DNA of 64,000 nt from UBA4874 sp002399435 (lineage in GTDB: Bacteria > Bacillota > Clostridia > Caldicoprobacterales > DTU083), in assembly GCA_036823195.1 (NCBI GenBank), contig DAISGI010000006.1, forward strand, positions 18,442 through 82,441, written 5' to 3'. A program made the position numbers and the translations under genes. Shown in pieces: positions 63,260-64,000 of this stretch. Each line of letters starts with the position of its first letter. The stretch's first letter is position 1. The notes under the pieces are model-generated. The model was not told the origin of the DNA, made no database searches, and saw only the letters and a program-made list of their open reading frames with translations.

Positions 63260-63408
63260 TCTCTGAATGCAGTTTCTCTGAATACAGTTTCTCTGAATAC
63301 AGTTTCTCTGAATACAGTTTCTCTGAATGCATTTCCTGAATATTGCAATCTATAAAGTATTACAATCTATAGAGTATTACAGTCTATAAGGTACTACAGT
63401 CTATGGAC
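63260..63408. repeat. Two adjacent minisatellites (15-bp x5 and 17-bp x4)
   Basis: TCTCTGAATACAGTT units run at 63260-63334 (five copies, first and last with GC for AC). From 63342 a different 17-bp unit (ATTACAATCTATAGAGT) repeats about four times to 63408. No gene lies here. Confidence 0.85.
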
Positions 63409-63414
63409 ATTGGG

Positions 63415-63460
63415 AAAACGGATGGATTCCGCAGGAAACGACGGAACCCATCCGTTTTTT
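63415..63460. terminator. Bidirectional rho-independent terminator
   Basis: ACGGATGG and CCATCCGT pair, extended by ATTCCG/CGGAA(C), and are followed by TTTTTT on the plus strand and TTTTCCC on the minus strand. It serves the convergent small membrane protein and HEAT genes. Confidence 0.85.
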
Positions 63461-63462
63461 GC

Positions 63463-63825
63463 TCATACTTTATCTTTGTTTGCTTCTTCTGCCACATTGA
63501 TTTTGGAAATGGAGTCGCGTATTGCATCGTGCAATTCAACTTTCTCGCTCGGTAACGTGGATATCATGTTCTGAAGAAAGGCCTTCGCTCGCTCTTCCCC
63601 GCGGGTTCCAATGGATTTGACAGCTTGCACCTGTACCCTTTCATCCGGATCCTTGAGCAAAGAGATCAGGTAGTTCAACGCATTTTCATCTGATGCGTTT
63701 CCTAATTCGGATGCAACAGCCAGTCTGGTTTCCGCATCACCTTTTTCCAACATCTTTCCGACTTTTCCCCAACGTTGCTTTTTTACCAGCTTTTCTGCCT
63801 TTTGTTGTTCCTTACTACCGGACAT
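63463..63825 (-). CDS. HEAT-repeat protein
   Basis: 120 residues made of two or three HEAT-like helical repeats (ETRLAVASELGNASDENALN, DPDERVQVQAVKSIGTRGEE). There is a lysine-rich N-terminus and no signal or span, so it is a cytoplasmic adaptor of unknown partner. AAGAAGG lies 7 nt before the ATG. Confidence 0.85.
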   Translation of the reverse strand: MSGSKEQQKAEKLVKKQRWGKVGKMLEKGDAETRLAVASELGNASDENALNYLISLLKDPDERVQVQAVKSIGTRGEERAKAFLQNMISTLPSEKVELHDAIRDSISKINVAEEANKDKV

Positions 63826-63879
63826 AGGATAACCTTCTTTCTTTTTAATGACTTTTCATGTATAATACCGGAGGAGATC

Positions 63880-63960
63880 GTCCCACATTGGGACTATGTT
63901 CATGTGCTTACAATACACATGTGTTAACTATATGCTAGCATGTATATAAATATTTGTCAA
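63880..63960 (-). promoter_or_regulatory. Promoter region of the HEAT gene with palindromes
   Basis: On the minus strand TTGACA (63960-63955) is followed at 17 bp by TAGCAT (63937-63932). Palindromes lie close by: ACACATGTGT near 63915, and GTCCCA/TGGGAC with a 3-nt loop at 63880-63894. They could be operators. No match to a known regulator is claimed. Confidence 0.4.
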
Positions 63961-63987
63961 TGAAAAGGAGAAGCAGAAAGAGAATAA

Positions 63988-64000
63988 ATGGATATTTCAG
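63988..64000 (+). CDS. Possible start of a further gene, cut by the window edge
   Basis: An ATG at 63988 opens Met-Asp-Ile-Ser and runs off the window. AAGGAG lies 17 nt upstream, a rather long spacing. Only four codons are visible. Confidence 0.25.

Noticed and set aside
1..64000. tRNA, rRNA, insertion-sequence or prophage genes
   Set aside because: I looked for cloverleaf-like intergenic segments, transposase motifs and phage structural genes in every gap and found none. A tRNA scan would be decisive.

Overview
The window is the replication-origin neighbourhood of a spore-forming Bacillota chromosome, most likely class Clostridia. The evidence is the gene order rpmH-rnpA-yidD-yidC-jag-mnmE-mnmG-rsmG-noc-parA-parB running left from the origin and dnaA-dnaN-S4-recF-remB-gyrB-gyrA running right. 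A YyaC spore protease, a HelD helicase, a CvpA protein and a YesMN-type two-component system fit the same group. Genus cannot be told from the sequence. A run of exactly 100 N flanked by identical 55-bp sequences shows this is a draft assembly.

Layout. 1-3872 (minus): oligopeptide ABC transporter oppBCDF, with oppF cut by the window edge. 4179-15316 (minus): cell-envelope and metabolic genes: M23 peptidase, LemA, DUF2207 protein, lipA, lipB, DUF951, a C26 amidotransferase, glnA, a DUF4129 protein, a DUF58 protein and a MoxR ATPase. 15317-15839: minisatellite, assembly gap and terminator. 15840-17456 (minus): a small Trp-rich protein and a membrane GAF sensor. 17798-25336 (mostly plus): HelD, a secreted C-anchored protein, DUF4446, a YkuS-like protein, YyaC (minus), an anchored unknown and CvpA. 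25346-25508: four perfect parS sites in a 49-bp tandem array. 25520-34964 (minus): parB, parA, noc, a frameshifted rsmG, mnmG, mnmE, jag, yidC, yidD, rnpA and rpmH, interrupted by one short plus-strand GDT1-like gene. 35083-35495: rpmH promoter, oriC with DnaA boxes and DnaA-trios, dnaA promoter. 35496-45088 (plus): dnaA to gyrA, then free-methionine-sulfoxide reductase. 45184-45269: a second DnaA-box cluster. 45594-48603 (plus): PAP2 protein, an acyltransferase-glycosyltransferase fusion and glutathione peroxidase. 48699-60128 (minus): MurG, ArgS and a sugar-type ABC operon with YesMN and two solute-binding lipoproteins. 60368-63204 (plus): gltX, xth and a small membrane protein. 63463-63825 (minus): HEAT-repeat protein.

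Genes working together: ParA, ParB and the parS array with Noc form the segregation and nucleoid-occlusion module. DnaA, DnaN, RecF and gyrase form the replication block. YidC, YidD and Jag serve membrane insertion, and MnmE/MnmG tRNA wobble modification. MoxR, DUF58 and DUF4129 form an envelope-linked ATPase module, and LipB/LipA make lipoate. YesM/YesN probably control the neighbouring LplBC-type transporter.

The most unusual theme is a dense set of short direct tandem duplications with periods of 9 to 57 bp. Several begin at or span a gene's stop codon (lemA, helD, rsmG, glutathione peroxidase, an ABC permease, xth). Others sit inside coding sequence (DUF951, yesM), duplicate a promoter (rpmH) or carry functional sites (parS). 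The other strong observations are the rsmG frameshift in a 7-base homopolymer, the acyltransferase-glycosyltransferase fusion and the DnaA-box cluster 10 kb from dnaA.
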